From NCBI RefSeq assembly GCF_002113025.1, contig NZ_NEJH01000004.1, positions 310,001 to 374,000 of the forward strand: a stretch of DNA of 64,000 nt. Direction: 5' to 3'. The notes below the pieces were generated by a model. That model was not told where the DNA came from and made no database searches. It worked only from the letters and a program-made list of their open reading frames with translations. The stretch is from Pseudomonas sp. B28(2017). GTDB taxonomy: Bacteria > Pseudomonadota > Gammaproteobacteria > Pseudomonadales > Pseudomonadaceae. Below, one piece after another: positions 27,902 to 37,166 of the stretch; position 1 is the first letter of the stretch, and every line of letters starts with the position of its first letter. Position numbers and translations under genes: made by a program.

Positions 27902-29386
27902 CTAGATCACAAACAAATCAACAAACCGGTTCACCGGCGTTGTCTCAAGCCGCGCCTGGTCCTTGCACAACGCAAAAATCTCTTCGCTACGCTGACTGGT
28001 GAATCGTGTCAGCAGGTTCGCCCTGAACTTTTCCTCCAATAACGGAATGCCCTCGGCACGGCGTCGACGATGGCCAATCGGGTACTCCACCACCACGTTC
28101 TCGGTGCTGGACCCATCCTTGAAAAATACCTGGATGGCATTGGCGATCGAGCGCTTGTCGTCCTCCAGATATTCACGGGTGTAATCCGGGTTTTCGACGA
28201 TAACCATCTTGTCGCGCAGCACATCGATGACCGGATGCGCCCTGTGGAAATCGTCTTCGTAGTGCTCGGCCACCAGACTGCCGAAGGCCAGCGGCACGGC
28301 AGTCATGTACTGGATGCAATGGTCGCGGTCGGCAGCGTTGGCCAGCGGCCCGACCTTGGAAATGATGCGGATCGCCGACTCGTGGGTGGTGATGACGATC
28401 CGGTCGATTTCATGCACGCGATTACACACTTGCGGATGTAGCGTCATTGCCGCCTCGCAGGCCGTTTGCGCGTGGAACTCGGCGGGAAAACTGATCTTGA
28501 ACAGCACGTTTTCCATCACGTAGGTACCGTACGGCCGCGACAAACCGAATGCACGCTTGTCTGCTGGCTTGAGTGCCAGATCGTTATTCGTATGGCTGAA
28601 CAGCACGTCGTAAAAGCCCCACTGCCTGGCCGTCAGCACACTGGGAATGCCCATTTCGCCACGCATCGCAATGTCCGCCAGGCGCACGCCACGACTGGAC
28701 GCATCCCCCGCCGCCCAGGACTTGCGCGAGCCGGCATTCGGTGCATGCCGGTATGTGCGCAGGGCATGACCGTCCGCAAAGGCGTGGGACAACGCCGACA
28801 ACAACTGCTCGCGATTGGCTCCCATCAGCTTGGCCGCGACCGCAGTCGAGGCGACCTTCACCAGAATCACGTGATCGAGGCCGACACGGTTGAACGAGTT
28901 TTCCAGGGCGATCACGCCTTGAATCTCGTGGGCCATGATCATCGTCTCAAGTACCGTGCGCACAGTCAGCGGCGCCTCGCCATTGGCCAGGCGCTTTTGT
29001 GATAAATGGTCAGCCACCGCGAGAATGCCGCCAAGGTTGTCCGACGGATGCCCCCACTCGGCGGCGAGCCAGGTGTCGTTGTAGTCGAGCCAGCGCACGA
29101 TGCAGCCGATGTCCCAAGCCGCCTTCACCGGATCGAGTCGGTAACTGGTCCCCGGCACCCGGGAGCCGAACGGCACGACGGTGCCTTCCACCACGGGCCC
29201 CAAATGCTTGGTGCACTCCGGAAAGCGCAGGGCCAGCAGGCCGCAACCCAAGGTATCGATCAGGCAGTTGCGCGCAGTATCCAGCGCCTCTGCGGACTCG
29301 ATCTTGTAGTTGAGAACGTAATCGGCAATGTCCTGCAGGACCTTGTCGTAGTCGGGGCGGTTGTTCAGGTCGACGTTGGCACTCAT
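27902..29386 (-). CDS. prpD: 2-methylcitrate dehydratase PrpD
   Basis: A 494-residue MmgE/PrpD-family dehydratase acting on 2-methylcitrate. It begins [20 protein letters not shown]; family motifs include [16 protein letters not shown] and [19 protein letters not shown]. The ATG at 29386 is preceded by GAGTGA. The frame can be extended 25 codons, but that would translate a REP. It is the last gene of the prp operon. Because AcnD/PrpF already dehydrate 2-methylcitrate here, PrpD may be partly redundant, or may supply the cis isomer. Confidence 0.96.
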   Translation of the reverse strand: MSANVDLNNRPDYDKVLQDIADYVLNYKIESAEALDTARNCLIDTLGCGLLALRFPECTKHLGPVVEGTVVPFGSRVPGTSYRLDPVKAAWDIGCIVRWLDYNDTWLAAEWGHPSDNLGGILAVADHLSQKRLANGEAPLTVRTVLETMIMAHEIQGVIALENSFNRVGLDHVILVKVASTAVAAKLMGANREQLLSALSHAFADGHALRTYRHAPNAGSRKSWAAGDASSRGVRLADIAMRGEMGIPSVLTARQWGFYDVLFSHTNNDLALKPADKRAFGLSRPYGTYVMENVLFKISFPAEFHAQTACEAAMTLHPQVCNRVHEIDRIVITTHESAIRIISKVGPLANAADRDHCIQYMTAVPLAFGSLVAEHYEDDFHRAHPVIDVLRDKMVIVENPDYTREYLEDDKRSIANAIQVFFKDGSSTENVVVEYPIGHRRRRAEGIPLLEEKFRANLLTRFTSQRSEEIFALCKDQARLETTPVNRFVDLFVI

Positions 29387-29398
29387 GTTCGATTCACT

Positions 29399-29501
29399 CT
29401 TGTAGGAGCGAGCTCGCTCGCGAAAAACACAAGACCACTGCTGGTTATCTGGTTTACGCATTATCGCTCACGACCATCGCGGGCAAGCCAGCTCCTACAG
29501 A
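29399..29501. repeat. REP doublet between prpF and prpD
   Basis: REPs at 29399-29425 and 29474-29501 in inverted orientation within the prp operon. They can lower or stabilise the distal prpD message. Confidence 0.85.
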
Positions 29502-29510
29502 GGGTATGGG

Positions 29511-30701
29511 TCAGAACGAATCCCCCGGCACGCGCACGTACCCTTCCATCAACACCCGCGCACTGCGGCTCATGATCGCCTTGTTCACTGTCCATTCGCC
29601 GTTGACCTGGCTGGCCTCGGCGCCGACGCGCAAGGTGCCCGATGGATGACCGAAGCGCACCGCGTTGCGTTCGATACCGCCCGCCGCGAGGTTGACCAGG
29701 GTGCCGGAAATCGCCGCTGCGGTACCGATGGCCACCGCCGCCGTGCCCATCATCGCGTGGTGCAGCTTGCCCATGGACAGCGCGCGAACCAGCAGGTCGA
29801 CATCGCTGGCTGCTATCGCCTTGCCGCTGGACGCCACGTAATCCACCGGTTTGGCCACGAACGCCACCTTCGGCGTGTGCTGCCGTTTGGCCGCTTCGTC
29901 GATGTTCGAAATCAGGCCCATGCGCAATGCGCCATAAGCGCGGATGGTTTCGAACATCAGCAAGGCTTTCGGGTCGCCATTGATCGCGCCCTGCAACTCG
30001 GTGCCCTTGTAGCCGATGTCCTCGGCATTGACGAAAATCGTCGGGATACCGGCGTTGATCATGGTGACTTTCAGCGTACCGACGCCTGGCACTTCCAGAT
30101 CATCGATCAGGTTGCCGGTGGGGAACATCGAACCGCCAGCGCCCTCTTCTTCCGCCGCCGGATCAAGAAATTCGAGCTGCACTTCAGCGGCCGGGAAAGT
30201 CACGCCGTCGAGCTCGAAATCGCCGGTCTCCTGCACCTCACCATTGGTGATCGGTACGTGGGCGATGATGGTCTTGCCGATGTTGGCCTGCCACACGCGA
30301 ACCACCGCCACACCGTTGTGCGGGATGCGGCTGGCGTCCACCAGGCCATTGCTGACGGCGAACGAACCGACCGCCGCCGACAGGTTGCCGCAGTTGCCGC
30401 TCCAGTCCACGAACGGCTTGTCGATCGACACCTGACCGAACAGGTAGTCGACATCGTGATCGGCCTTGATGCTTTTCGACAGGATCACGGTTTTGCTGGT
30501 GCTGGAGGTCGCGCCGCCCATGCCATCGATTTGTTTGTCGTACGGATCCGGGCTACCGATGACACGCAGCAACAAAGCGTCGCGGGCCGGGCCGGGGACC
30601 TGTGCTGCTTCGGGCAAATCCTTCAGGCTGAAAAAAACGCCTTTGCTGGTGCCGCCGCGCATGTAGGTGGCGGGGATTTTGATCTGCGGTGCGTGAGACA
30701 T
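29511..30701 (-). CDS. prpF: 2-methylaconitate cis-trans isomerase PrpF
   Basis: A 396-residue DUF453-fold isomerase that works with AcnD. It starts MSHAPQIKIPATYMRGGTSK; the MRGGTSKG loop near residue 15 and the NCGNLSAAVG motif are characteristic. GGAG lies 6 bases before the ATG at 30701. An open frame continues upstream to 31196, but this is antisense-frame noise over acnD. A stable hairpin separates it from acnD. Confidence 0.96.
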   Translation of the reverse strand: MSHAPQIKIPATYMRGGTSKGVFFSLKDLPEAAQVPGPARDALLLRVIGSPDPYDKQIDGMGGATSSTSKTVILSKSIKADHDVDYLFGQVSIDKPFVDWSGNCGNLSAAVGSFAVSNGLVDASRIPHNGVAVVRVWQANIGKTIIAHVPITNGEVQETGDFELDGVTFPAAEVQLEFLDPAAEEEGAGGSMFPTGNLIDDLEVPGVGTLKVTMINAGIPTIFVNAEDIGYKGTELQGAINGDPKALLMFETIRAYGALRMGLISNIDEAAKRQHTPKVAFVAKPVDYVASSGKAIAASDVDLLVRALSMGKLHHAMMGTAAVAIGTAAAISGTLVNLAAGGIERNAVRFGHPSGTLRVGAEASQVNGEWTVNKAIMSRSARVLMEGYVRVPGDSF

Positions 30702-30716
30702 GAGTGCTCCTTCATA

Positions 30717-30747
30717 ACAGGCACGGGACCCGAAGTCCCGTGCCTGT
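30717..30747 (-). promoter_or_regulatory. Strong stem-loop between acnD and prpF
   Basis: A perfect 13-base stem (ACAGGCACGGGAC / GTCCCGTGCCTGT) with a TTCGG loop on the transcribed strand. There is no T run, so it is more likely an mRNA processing or stability element than a terminator. Confidence 0.8.
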
Positions 30748-30757
30748 ACAGCCTGTA

Positions 30758-33352
30758 TTAAACGGCAACCGCCGATTCTTCGAGGAAGTCCTGGGCGAAA
30801 CGCTGCAACACGCCGCCAGCCTCGTAGATCGACACTTCTTCGGCGGTGTCGAGGCGGCAGGTCACCGGCACTTCGACGCGTTCGCCGTTCTTGCGATGGA
30901 TCACCAGTGTCAGCTCGGCACGCGGGGTGCGGTCGCCAATCACGTCGTAGGTTTCGCTGCCATCGATGGCCAGGGTGTGGCGGTTGGTGCCTGGCTTGAA
31001 CTCCAGTGGCAACACGCCCATGCCCACCAGGTTGGTACGGTGGATGCGTTCGAAACCTTCGGCGGCAATTGCCTCCACACCTGCCAGACGTACGCCCTTG
31101 GCCGCCCAGTCGCGAGACGAACCCTGGCCATAGTCGGCACCTGCGATGATGATCAGCGGCTGCTTGCGATCCATGTAGGTTTCGATGGCTTCCCACATAC
31201 GCATCACTTTGCCTTCCGGCTCGACACGGGCCAGCGAACCCTGCTTGACCTTGCCGTTTTCCTGAACCATTTCGTTGAACAGTTTCGGGTTGGCGAAGGT
31301 CGCGCGCTGCGCGGTCAGGTGGTCACCACGGTGAGTCGCGTAAGAGTTGAAGTCCTCTTCCGGCAGGCCCATTTTCGCCAGGTATTCGCCGGCTGCGCTG
31401 TCCAGCATGATGGCGTTGGACGGCGACAGGTGATCGGTGGTGATGTTGTCCGGCAGCACCGCCAGCGGACGCATGCCCTTGAGCGGACGCGCTCCAGCCA
31501 GTGCGCCTTCCCAATACGGCGGACGGCGGATGTAGGTGCTCATCTCGCGCCACTCGTACAACGGCGCGACTTTCGGGCCGGTGTCTTCGTGGATGGCGAA
31601 CATCGGGATGTACACCTGACGGAACTGCTCCGGCTTCACCGACGCCTTGACCACGGCGTCGATTTCTTCGTCGCTTGGCCAGATGTCTTTCAGACGGATT
31701 TCCTTGCCGTCGACCACACCCAGTACGTCTTTTTCGATGTCGAAACGAATGGTGCCGGCAATTGCATACGCAACCACCAATGGCGGCGACGCGAGGAACG
31801 CCTGCTTGGCGTACGGGTGAATCCGGCCGTCGAAGTTGCGGTTGCCGGACAACACCGCAGTGGCGTACAGGTCGCGGTCGATGATCTCTTGCTGGATCAC
31901 CGGGTCCAGTGCGCCGGACATGCCGTTGCAGGTGGTGCAGGCGAAAGCCACGACGCCGAAACCGAGCTGCTCCAGCTCATCGGTCAGGCCGGCTTCATCG
32001 AGATACAGCGCCACGGTTTTCGAGCCCGGTGCCAGGGACGACTTGACCCATGGCTTGCGGGTCAACCCGAGCTTGTTGGCATTACGCGCCAGCAAACCGG
32101 CGGCGATCACGTTGCGCGGGTTGCTGGTGTTGGTGCAACTGGTGATCGCGGCGATGATCACCGCGCCGTCCGGCATTTGCCCCGGTACGTCTTCCCACTT
32201 CCCGGAGATGCCTTTGGCCGCCAGATCCGAAACCGCTACACGGGCGTGCGGGTTGCTCGGGCCAGCCATGTTGCGCACCACCGAGGACAGATCGAACGTC
32301 AGGCCGCGCTCGTATTGCGCGCCCTTGAGGCTGTCTGCCCAGAGGCCGATCTGTTTGGCGTAGTTCTCGACCAACTGTACTTGCTCGTCTTCACGACCGG
32401 TGAGCTTCAGGTAGTCGATGGTCTGCTGGTCGATGTAGAACATCGCCGCGGTGGCGCCATATTCCGGGGCCATGTTGGAAATGGTTGCGCGGTCGCCGAG
32501 GGTCAGCGCGGAGGCGCCTTCGCCGAAGAATTCCAGCCAGGCACCGACCACTTTTTGCTTGCGCAGGAACTCGGTCAGCGCCAGCACCATGTCGGTCGCG
32601 GTGATGCCCGGTTGCAGCTTGCCGGTCAGTTCGACGCCAACGCTTTCCGGCAGACGCATCCAGGAAGCGCGGCCGAGCATCACGCTTTCGGCTTCCAGAC
32701 CACCGACACCGATGGCAATCACACCCAGCGCATCGACGTGCGGGGTGTGGCTGTCAGTGCCGACGCAAGTGTCGGGGAAGGCCACGCCGTCGCGCACCTG
32801 GATCACCGGAGACATTTTCTCCAGGTTGATCTGGTGCATGATGCCGTTGCCTGGCGGGATCACGTCGACGTTCTTGAACGCCTTCTTGGTCCAGTTGATG
32901 AAGTGGAAACGGTCTTCGTTGCGACGGTCTTCAATGGCGCGGTTCTTCTCGAACGCCTGTGGATCGAAGCCACCACGCTCGACGGCCAGGGAGTGGTCGA
33001 CGATCAGTTGCGTCGGTACTACCGGGTTGACTTGCGCAGGGTCACCGCCTTGCAGTGCGATGGCGTCACGCAAGCCGGCGAGGTCGACCAGCGCGGTCTG
33101 GCCGAGAATGTCGTGGCACACCACGCGGGCCGGGAACCACGGGAAGTCGAGGTCGCGTTTGCGCTCGATGAATTGCTTCAGGGATTCGGTGAGCGTGGCC
33201 GGGTCGCAGCGACGCACAAGGTTTTCCGCCAGCACACGAGAGGTGTATGGCAGGGTGTCATAGGCGCCAGGCTGGATCGCCTCGACCGCTGCGCGGACAT
33301 CGAAGTAATCCAGGTGGCTGCCGGGCAGCGGTTTACGGAATTGGGTGTTCAT
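30758..33352 (-). CDS. acnD: Fe/S-dependent 2-methylcitrate dehydratase AcnD
   Basis: An 864-residue aconitase-family enzyme. Cluster cysteines lie in SCTNTSNPRN and ACTTCNGMSGALDP; the swivel domain has GADYGQGSSRDWAAKG. It dehydrates 2-methylcitrate to the trans-type 2-methylaconitate, which PrpF isomerises. The ATG at 33352 gives MNTQFRKPLPGS; only a weak GAG precedes it. The 3' neighbour prpF confirms AcnD rather than AcnA. Confidence 0.95.
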   Translation of the reverse strand: MNTQFRKPLPGSHLDYFDVRAAVEAIQPGAYDTLPYTSRVLAENLVRRCDPATLTESLKQFIERKRDLDFPWFPARVVCHDILGQTALVDLAGLRDAIALQGGDPAQVNPVVPTQLIVDHSLAVERGGFDPQAFEKNRAIEDRRNEDRFHFINWTKKAFKNVDVIPPGNGIMHQINLEKMSPVIQVRDGVAFPDTCVGTDSHTPHVDALGVIAIGVGGLEAESVMLGRASWMRLPESVGVELTGKLQPGITATDMVLALTEFLRKQKVVGAWLEFFGEGASALTLGDRATISNMAPEYGATAAMFYIDQQTIDYLKLTGREDEQVQLVENYAKQIGLWADSLKGAQYERGLTFDLSSVVRNMAGPSNPHARVAVSDLAAKGISGKWEDVPGQMPDGAVIIAAITSCTNTSNPRNVIAAGLLARNANKLGLTRKPWVKSSLAPGSKTVALYLDEAGLTDELEQLGFGVVAFACTTCNGMSGALDPVIQQEIIDRDLYATAVLSGNRNFDGRIHPYAKQAFLASPPLVVAYAIAGTIRFDIEKDVLGVVDGKEIRLKDIWPSDEEIDAVVKASVKPEQFRQVYIPMFAIHEDTGPKVAPLYEWREMSTYIRRPPYWEGALAGARPLKGMRPLAVLPDNITTDHLSPSNAIMLDSAAGEYLAKMGLPEEDFNSYATHRGDHLTAQRATFANPKLFNEMVQENGKVKQGSLARVEPEGKVMRMWEAIETYMDRKQPLIIIAGADYGQGSSRDWAAKGVRLAGVEAIAAEGFERIHRTNLVGMGVLPLEFKPGTNRHTLAIDGSETYDVIGDRTPRAELTLVIHRKNGERVEVPVTCRLDTAEEVSIYEAGGVLQRFAQDFLEESAVAV

Positions 33353-33402
33353 CGTCAGGACTCGGTCACGGTAATTACAAAGGGTGAGGCCGGCTGTCAC
33401 AT

Positions 33403-33520
33403 CCTGCAGGAGCGAGCATGCCCGCGATGGTGGATGCCACGCCGCGGGGCATCAGGCTTCCCGCGTTATCGTTGACGTCCATCGCGACGGTGCGACGATT
33501 CGACATGCTCGCTCCTACAG
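33403..33520. repeat. REP doublet with variant second arm, between prpC and acnD
   Basis: A normal REP at 33403-33430 and an inverted variant at 33480-33520. The variant holds an extra segment, ACGGTGCGACGATTCGA, in its centre. The same variant occurs at 39774-39815. Confidence 0.85.
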
Positions 33521-33552
33521 AGGGCTGGTGCATTCAGCACCAGCCCCACCAT

Positions 33553-34680
33553 TCAGCGCTGTTCGATTGGCACGAACTTGCGCTGTTCTACGCCGACATA
33601 CTCGGCGCTTGGACGGATGATGCGGTTGTTGGCACGTTGTTCGTACACGTGGGCGGCCCAGCCGGTCAGGCGCGAGCAGACGAAAATCGGTGTGAACAAC
33701 TTGGTCGGGATGCCCATGAAGTGGTACGCCGAGGCATGGTAGAAGTCGGCGTTCGGGAACAGTTTCTTCTGCTCCCACATGGTCTTGTCGATGGCTTCGG
33801 ACACCGGGAACAACACCTTGTCACCCACTTCGTCAGCGAGCTTCTTCGACCAGCCCTTGATCACCTCGTTGCGCGGATCGTTGTCCTTATAGATCGCGTG
33901 GCCGAAGCCCATGATCTTGTCCTTGCGTTCCAGCATGCCGAGGGTGCCCTTGATCGCCTCTTCCGGCGACGAGAAACGCTCGATCATTTCCATCGCCGCT
34001 TCGTTGGCGCCACCGTGCAGCGGACCGCGCAGCGAACCAATGGCCGCGGTCACGCAGGAGAACAGGTCGGACAGGGTCGATGCGCAAACACGCGCGGTGA
34101 AGGTCGACGCGTTGAACTCGTGCTCCGCGTAGAGGATCAGCGAAACGTTCATCACCTTGACGTGCAGCTCGCTCGGCTTCTTGCCGTGCAGCAGGTGCAG
34201 GAAGTGGCCGCCGATGGACGGCTCGTCGCTCACGCAGTCGATGCGCTTGCCTTCGTGGCTGAAGCGATACCAATAAGTCATGATCGCCGGGAAGGCGGCC
34301 AGCAGACGGTCGGTCTTGTCATGCTGCTCGGAAAAATTCGCCTCGGGCTCCAGGTTGCCCAGGAACGAGCAGCCAGTGCGCATCACGTCCATCGGGTGGG
34401 CGTCGGCAGGGATGCGCTCCAACACTTCTTTCAGCGCTTGCGGCAGGTCACGCAACTTGCTCAGCTTGGCGATGTAGGCGTTCAGTTGCGCCTTGCTCGG
34501 CAGCTCGCCGTACAGCAGCAGGTAGGCCACTTCTTCGAACTGCGCGTCAGCCGCCAGTTCACGAACGTCGTAACCACGATAAGTCAGACCGGCACCCGAC
34601 TGGCCCACGGTGGACAGTGCGGTTTGCCCGGCTACCTGACCACGGAGCCCGGCGCCACTGAGTACTTTTGCTTCGGCCAT
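33553..34680 (-). CDS. prpC: 2-methylcitrate synthase PrpC
   Basis: A 375-residue citrate-synthase family enzyme condensing propionyl-CoA with oxaloacetate. Motifs are SGAGLTYRGYDVRELA, the GPLHGGANEAA stretch with an active-site histidine, and GFGHAIYKDNDPRN. GGAG lies 8 bases before the ATG at 34680. It sits between prpB and acnD, which defines the methylcitrate rather than the citrate role. Confidence 0.97.
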   Translation of the reverse strand: MAEAKVLSGAGLRGQVAGQTALSTVGQSGAGLTYRGYDVRELAADAQFEEVAYLLLYGELPSKAQLNAYIAKLSKLRDLPQALKEVLERIPADAHPMDVMRTGCSFLGNLEPEANFSEQHDKTDRLLAAFPAIMTYWYRFSHEGKRIDCVSDEPSIGGHFLHLLHGKKPSELHVKVMNVSLILYAEHEFNASTFTARVCASTLSDLFSCVTAAIGSLRGPLHGGANEAAMEMIERFSSPEEAIKGTLGMLERKDKIMGFGHAIYKDNDPRNEVIKGWSKKLADEVGDKVLFPVSEAIDKTMWEQKKLFPNADFYHASAYHFMGIPTKLFTPIFVCSRLTGWAAHVYEQRANNRIIRPSAEYVGVEQRKFVPIEQR

Positions 34681-34720
34681 TGCTGTCTCCAATTCTTGAA
34701 TTTTTAGGGAGGTTCGCGAC

Positions 34721-35611
34721 TTACTTCTTCGCGGCAAACAACGCATCGAGCTTCTGCTCGAAGGTGTGGTAGTCGATGCGATCGTAAAGCTCCATGCGCG
34801 TCTGCATGGTGTCGATGACGTTCTGTTGCGTGCCATCGCGGCGGATCGCGGTGTAGACGTTTTCTGCAGCCTTGTTCATGGCGCGGAACGCCGACAGCGG
34901 GTACAGCACCAGCGATACATCGGCAGCAGCCAGTTGTTCGGTGGTGTACAGCGGCGTCGCGCCGAACTCGGTGATGTTGGCCAGGATCGGCGCTTTCACA
35001 CGGTTGGCGAACAGCTTGTACATTTCAAGTTCAGTGATGGCTTCCGGGAACACCATGTCGGCGCCGGCTTCGATGCACGCGGCGGCGCGATCCAGGGCAG
35101 ACTCCAGACCTTCCACTGCCAGGGCGTCGGTACGGGCCATGATCACGAAGCTGTCATCGGTACGCGCATCGACAGCCGCCTTGATGCGGTCGACCATTTC
35201 CTGCTGGGTCACGATTTCCTTATTGGGACGGTGACCGCAGCGCTTGGCGCCGACCTGGTCTTCGATGTGAATCGCCGCGGCACCGAACTTGATCATCGAC
35301 TTGACCGTGCGAGCGACGTTGAACGCCGAGGAACCGAAGCCGGTGTCCACATCCACCAGCAATGGCAGATCGCAAACATCGGTGATACGGCGCACGTCGG
35401 TCAGCACGTCATCCAGACCGGTGATGCCCAGGTCAGGCACGCCGAGGGAGCCGGCAGCCACCCCGCCACCCGACAGGTAGATCGCTTTGAAACCGGCGCG
35501 CTTGGCCAGCAGCGCGTGGTTGGCGTTGATCGTGCCGACCACTTGCAGTGGATGTTCACTGGCGACCGCATCGCGGAAACGCTGGCCTGGTGTGCTCTTG
35601 TTCAAACTCAT
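34721..35611 (-). CDS. prpB: 2-methylisocitrate lyase PrpB
   Basis: A 296-residue isocitrate-lyase superfamily enzyme splitting 2-methylisocitrate into pyruvate and succinate. The active-site loop is [11 protein letters not shown] with the catalytic cysteine; [16 protein letters not shown] and HIEDQVG bind Mg2+. AGGTGA precedes the ATG. It overlaps prpR by four bases (ATGA). Confidence 0.97.
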   Translation of the reverse strand: MSLNKSTPGQRFRDAVASEHPLQVVGTINANHALLAKRAGFKAIYLSGGGVAAGSLGVPDLGITGLDDVLTDVRRITDVCDLPLLVDVDTGFGSSAFNVARTVKSMIKFGAAAIHIEDQVGAKRCGHRPNKEIVTQQEMVDRIKAAVDARTDDSFVIMARTDALAVEGLESALDRAAACIEAGADMVFPEAITELEMYKLFANRVKAPILANITEFGATPLYTTEQLAAADVSLVLYPLSAFRAMNKAAENVYTAIRRDGTQQNVIDTMQTRMELYDRIDYHTFEQKLDALFAAKK

Positions 35612-36327
35612 GACTCACCTCGTTTGGCTGTCGGGTTAACGCCGTCCTGGTAGTGACGGGCGATATTGCGTTTGGAGGCGCCGATGTGACGGCGCATCAA
35701 CAACTCGGCCAGTTCACCGTCACGGTCGGCGATGGCATCGAGAATACGGTGGTGCTCGGCGAACGCCTGATGCGGGCGATTGGGCGTGGTGGAAAACTGG
35801 ATGCGGTACATGCGCACCAGCTGATAGAGCTCGCCGCAGAGCATTTGGGTCAGCGTGCGGTTGCCGCTGCCCTGGATGATTCGGTAATGGAAGTCGAAAT
35901 CGCCTTCCTGCTGGTAATAGCCTCTACCGGCCTGAAACGCCTCATCGCGCTCGTGGGTTTCCAGGACCCGACGCAACTCGTCGATTTCCTCGATGCTCAT
36001 GCGCTCGGCGGCCAGACGGCAGGCCATGCCTTCCAGGGATTCACGGATTTCGTAAAGCTCAAGCAGCTCGGCGTGATTGAGCGACACCACCCGCGCGCCG
36101 ACATGCGGCACGCGAACCAGCAGGCGTTGGCCCTCCAGACGGTGGATGGCCTCGCGCAACGGGCCACGGCTGATGCCGTAGGTGCGCGCCAGCTCCGGTT
36201 CGGAGATTTTGCTGCCCGGCGCGATCTCGCCTTTGACGATAGCTGCCTGAATGCGACGGAAGACGTTCTCGGACAGGGTCTCCGTATCGTCTTGCGCTAA
36301 AACCGGGGGATCGAGTTGATCCAGCAT
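35608..36327 (-). CDS. prpR: GntR-family (FadR/FCD) regulator of the methylcitrate operon
   Basis: A 239-residue GntR regulator. A winged helix at about 15-85 ([43 protein letters not shown] in outline) is followed by an FCD ligand domain with metal-type histidines ([19 protein letters not shown]). First gene of the operon and translationally coupled to prpB. Two copies of ATTGTCGACA lie at and just before its start, suggesting autorepression relieved by a methylcitrate-cycle intermediate. The start at 36327 gives MLDQLDPPV. This GntR type differs from the NtrC-like PrpR of Salmonella. Confidence 0.92.
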   Translation of the reverse strand: MLDQLDPPVLAQDDTETLSENVFRRIQAAIVKGEIAPGSKISEPELARTYGISRGPLREAIHRLEGQRLLVRVPHVGARVVSLNHAELLELYEIRESLEGMACRLAAERMSIEEIDELRRVLETHERDEAFQAGRGYYQQEGDFDFHYRIIQGSGNRTLTQMLCGELYQLVRMYRIQFSTTPNRPHQAFAEHHRILDAIADRDGELAELLMRRHIGASKRNIARHYQDGVNPTAKRGES

Positions 36328-36337
36328 ATTGTCGACA
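36328..36337. promoter_or_regulatory. Candidate PrpR operator, start-proximal
   Basis: ATTGTCGACA, one and a half copies of the upstream palindrome, abutting the prpR start codon. Confidence 0.5.
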
Positions 36338-36400
36338 CCTTGTGAGCCAATGCTGCAAAAACTAACGAATACAGACAGAGCAGTCAAAGGATAAATAGAT

Positions 36401-36412
36401 ATTGTCGACAAT
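36401..36412. promoter_or_regulatory. Candidate PrpR operator, upstream palindrome
   Basis: A perfect 12-base palindrome ATTGTCGACAAT about 75 bases before prpR. The form fits GntR-family sites, and the spacing of 73 bases to the second copy is about seven helical turns. Confidence 0.6.
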
Positions 36413-36624
36413 CTTCTGATAACCGGCTGCACCATAACGAAGCAACCTCACTGTTTATAGCCACCCGCCAGCGCTGGCGCCATCAAACCACCGTGCTAGA
36501 ATGCCGCCCGCATTTGTTTGTCACATCTGCACTGTCTGTCATAAAACCCTGATAGGCATACGAGGGAGCTTGCGCAGCGATGCCAGGGCCTTGAATCAAG
36601 TCGGACCGCTGCGCACCAGGATTT

Positions 36625-37161
36625 ATGAGACTCAAGCCCTTCCCTGCCTTCCTTTATTTACTTTGCCTGCCCGGCTTCGCAATGGCCGGGGAAAAGACCG
36701 TGTATGGCCTGAATGAGTACGCATCGCTCAATGGCATTGATCTGGAAGTGGCGGCCAAACTCGACACCGGGGCGAAAACCGCGTCCCTGAGTGCACGGGA
36801 TATCAAACGCTTCAAACGCAACGGCGAGTCGTGGGTGCGCTTTTACCTGGCCATCGACGCCGCCCATTCGCACCCGATCGAACGCCCGCTGGCCCGTGTC
36901 AGCAAGATCAAGCGCCGGGCCGGCGACTACGACCCGGAGGAAGGCAAGAAGTACACCGCCCGCCCGGTGATCGAACTGGATATCTGCATGGGCTCGGCCC
37001 TGCGCAGCATCGAAGTGAACCTGACCGACCGCAGCGCCTTCCAATACCCGCTACTGATTGGCTCCGAAGCGCTCAAGCGCTTCGATGCACTGGTTGACCC
37101 CAGCCTTAAATATGCTGCCGGCAAACCCGCCTGCACCACCGACGCTCATACCGCCGAGTAA
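36625..37161 (+). CDS. Retropepsin-like aspartic peptidase, exported (Zn_protease/RloA-type)
   Basis: A 178-residue exported protein with signal peptide MRLKPFPAFLYLLCLPGFAMA. The motif KLDTGAKTASL near residue 47 is the retropepsin active site (DTGA). The family was formerly called putative ATP-dependent zinc protease. AGGA precedes the ATG. The next gene begins 5 bases after its stop. From memory, current annotation calls this family RloA, an osmotolerance factor; the natural substrate is unknown to me. Confidence 0.85.
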   Translation: MRLKPFPAFLYLLCLPGFAMAGEKTVYGLNEYASLNGIDLEVAAKLDTGAKTASLSARDIKRFKRNGESWVRFYLAIDAAHSHPIERPLARVSKIKRRAGDYDPEEGKKYTARPVIELDICMGSALRSIEVNLTDRSAFQYPLLIGSEALKRFDALVDPSLKYAAGKPACTTDAHTAE

Positions 37162-37166
37162 TTCAA

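Noticed and set aside
30702..31196. In-frame upstream extension of prpF
   Set aside because: It overlaps the acnD coding region in another frame, and the real prpF start at 30701 has GGAG and the family N-terminus.
30704..33475. Long plus-strand open frame opposite acnD
   Set aside because: Antisense shadow of a clear aconitase-family gene; no motifs and no start signal.
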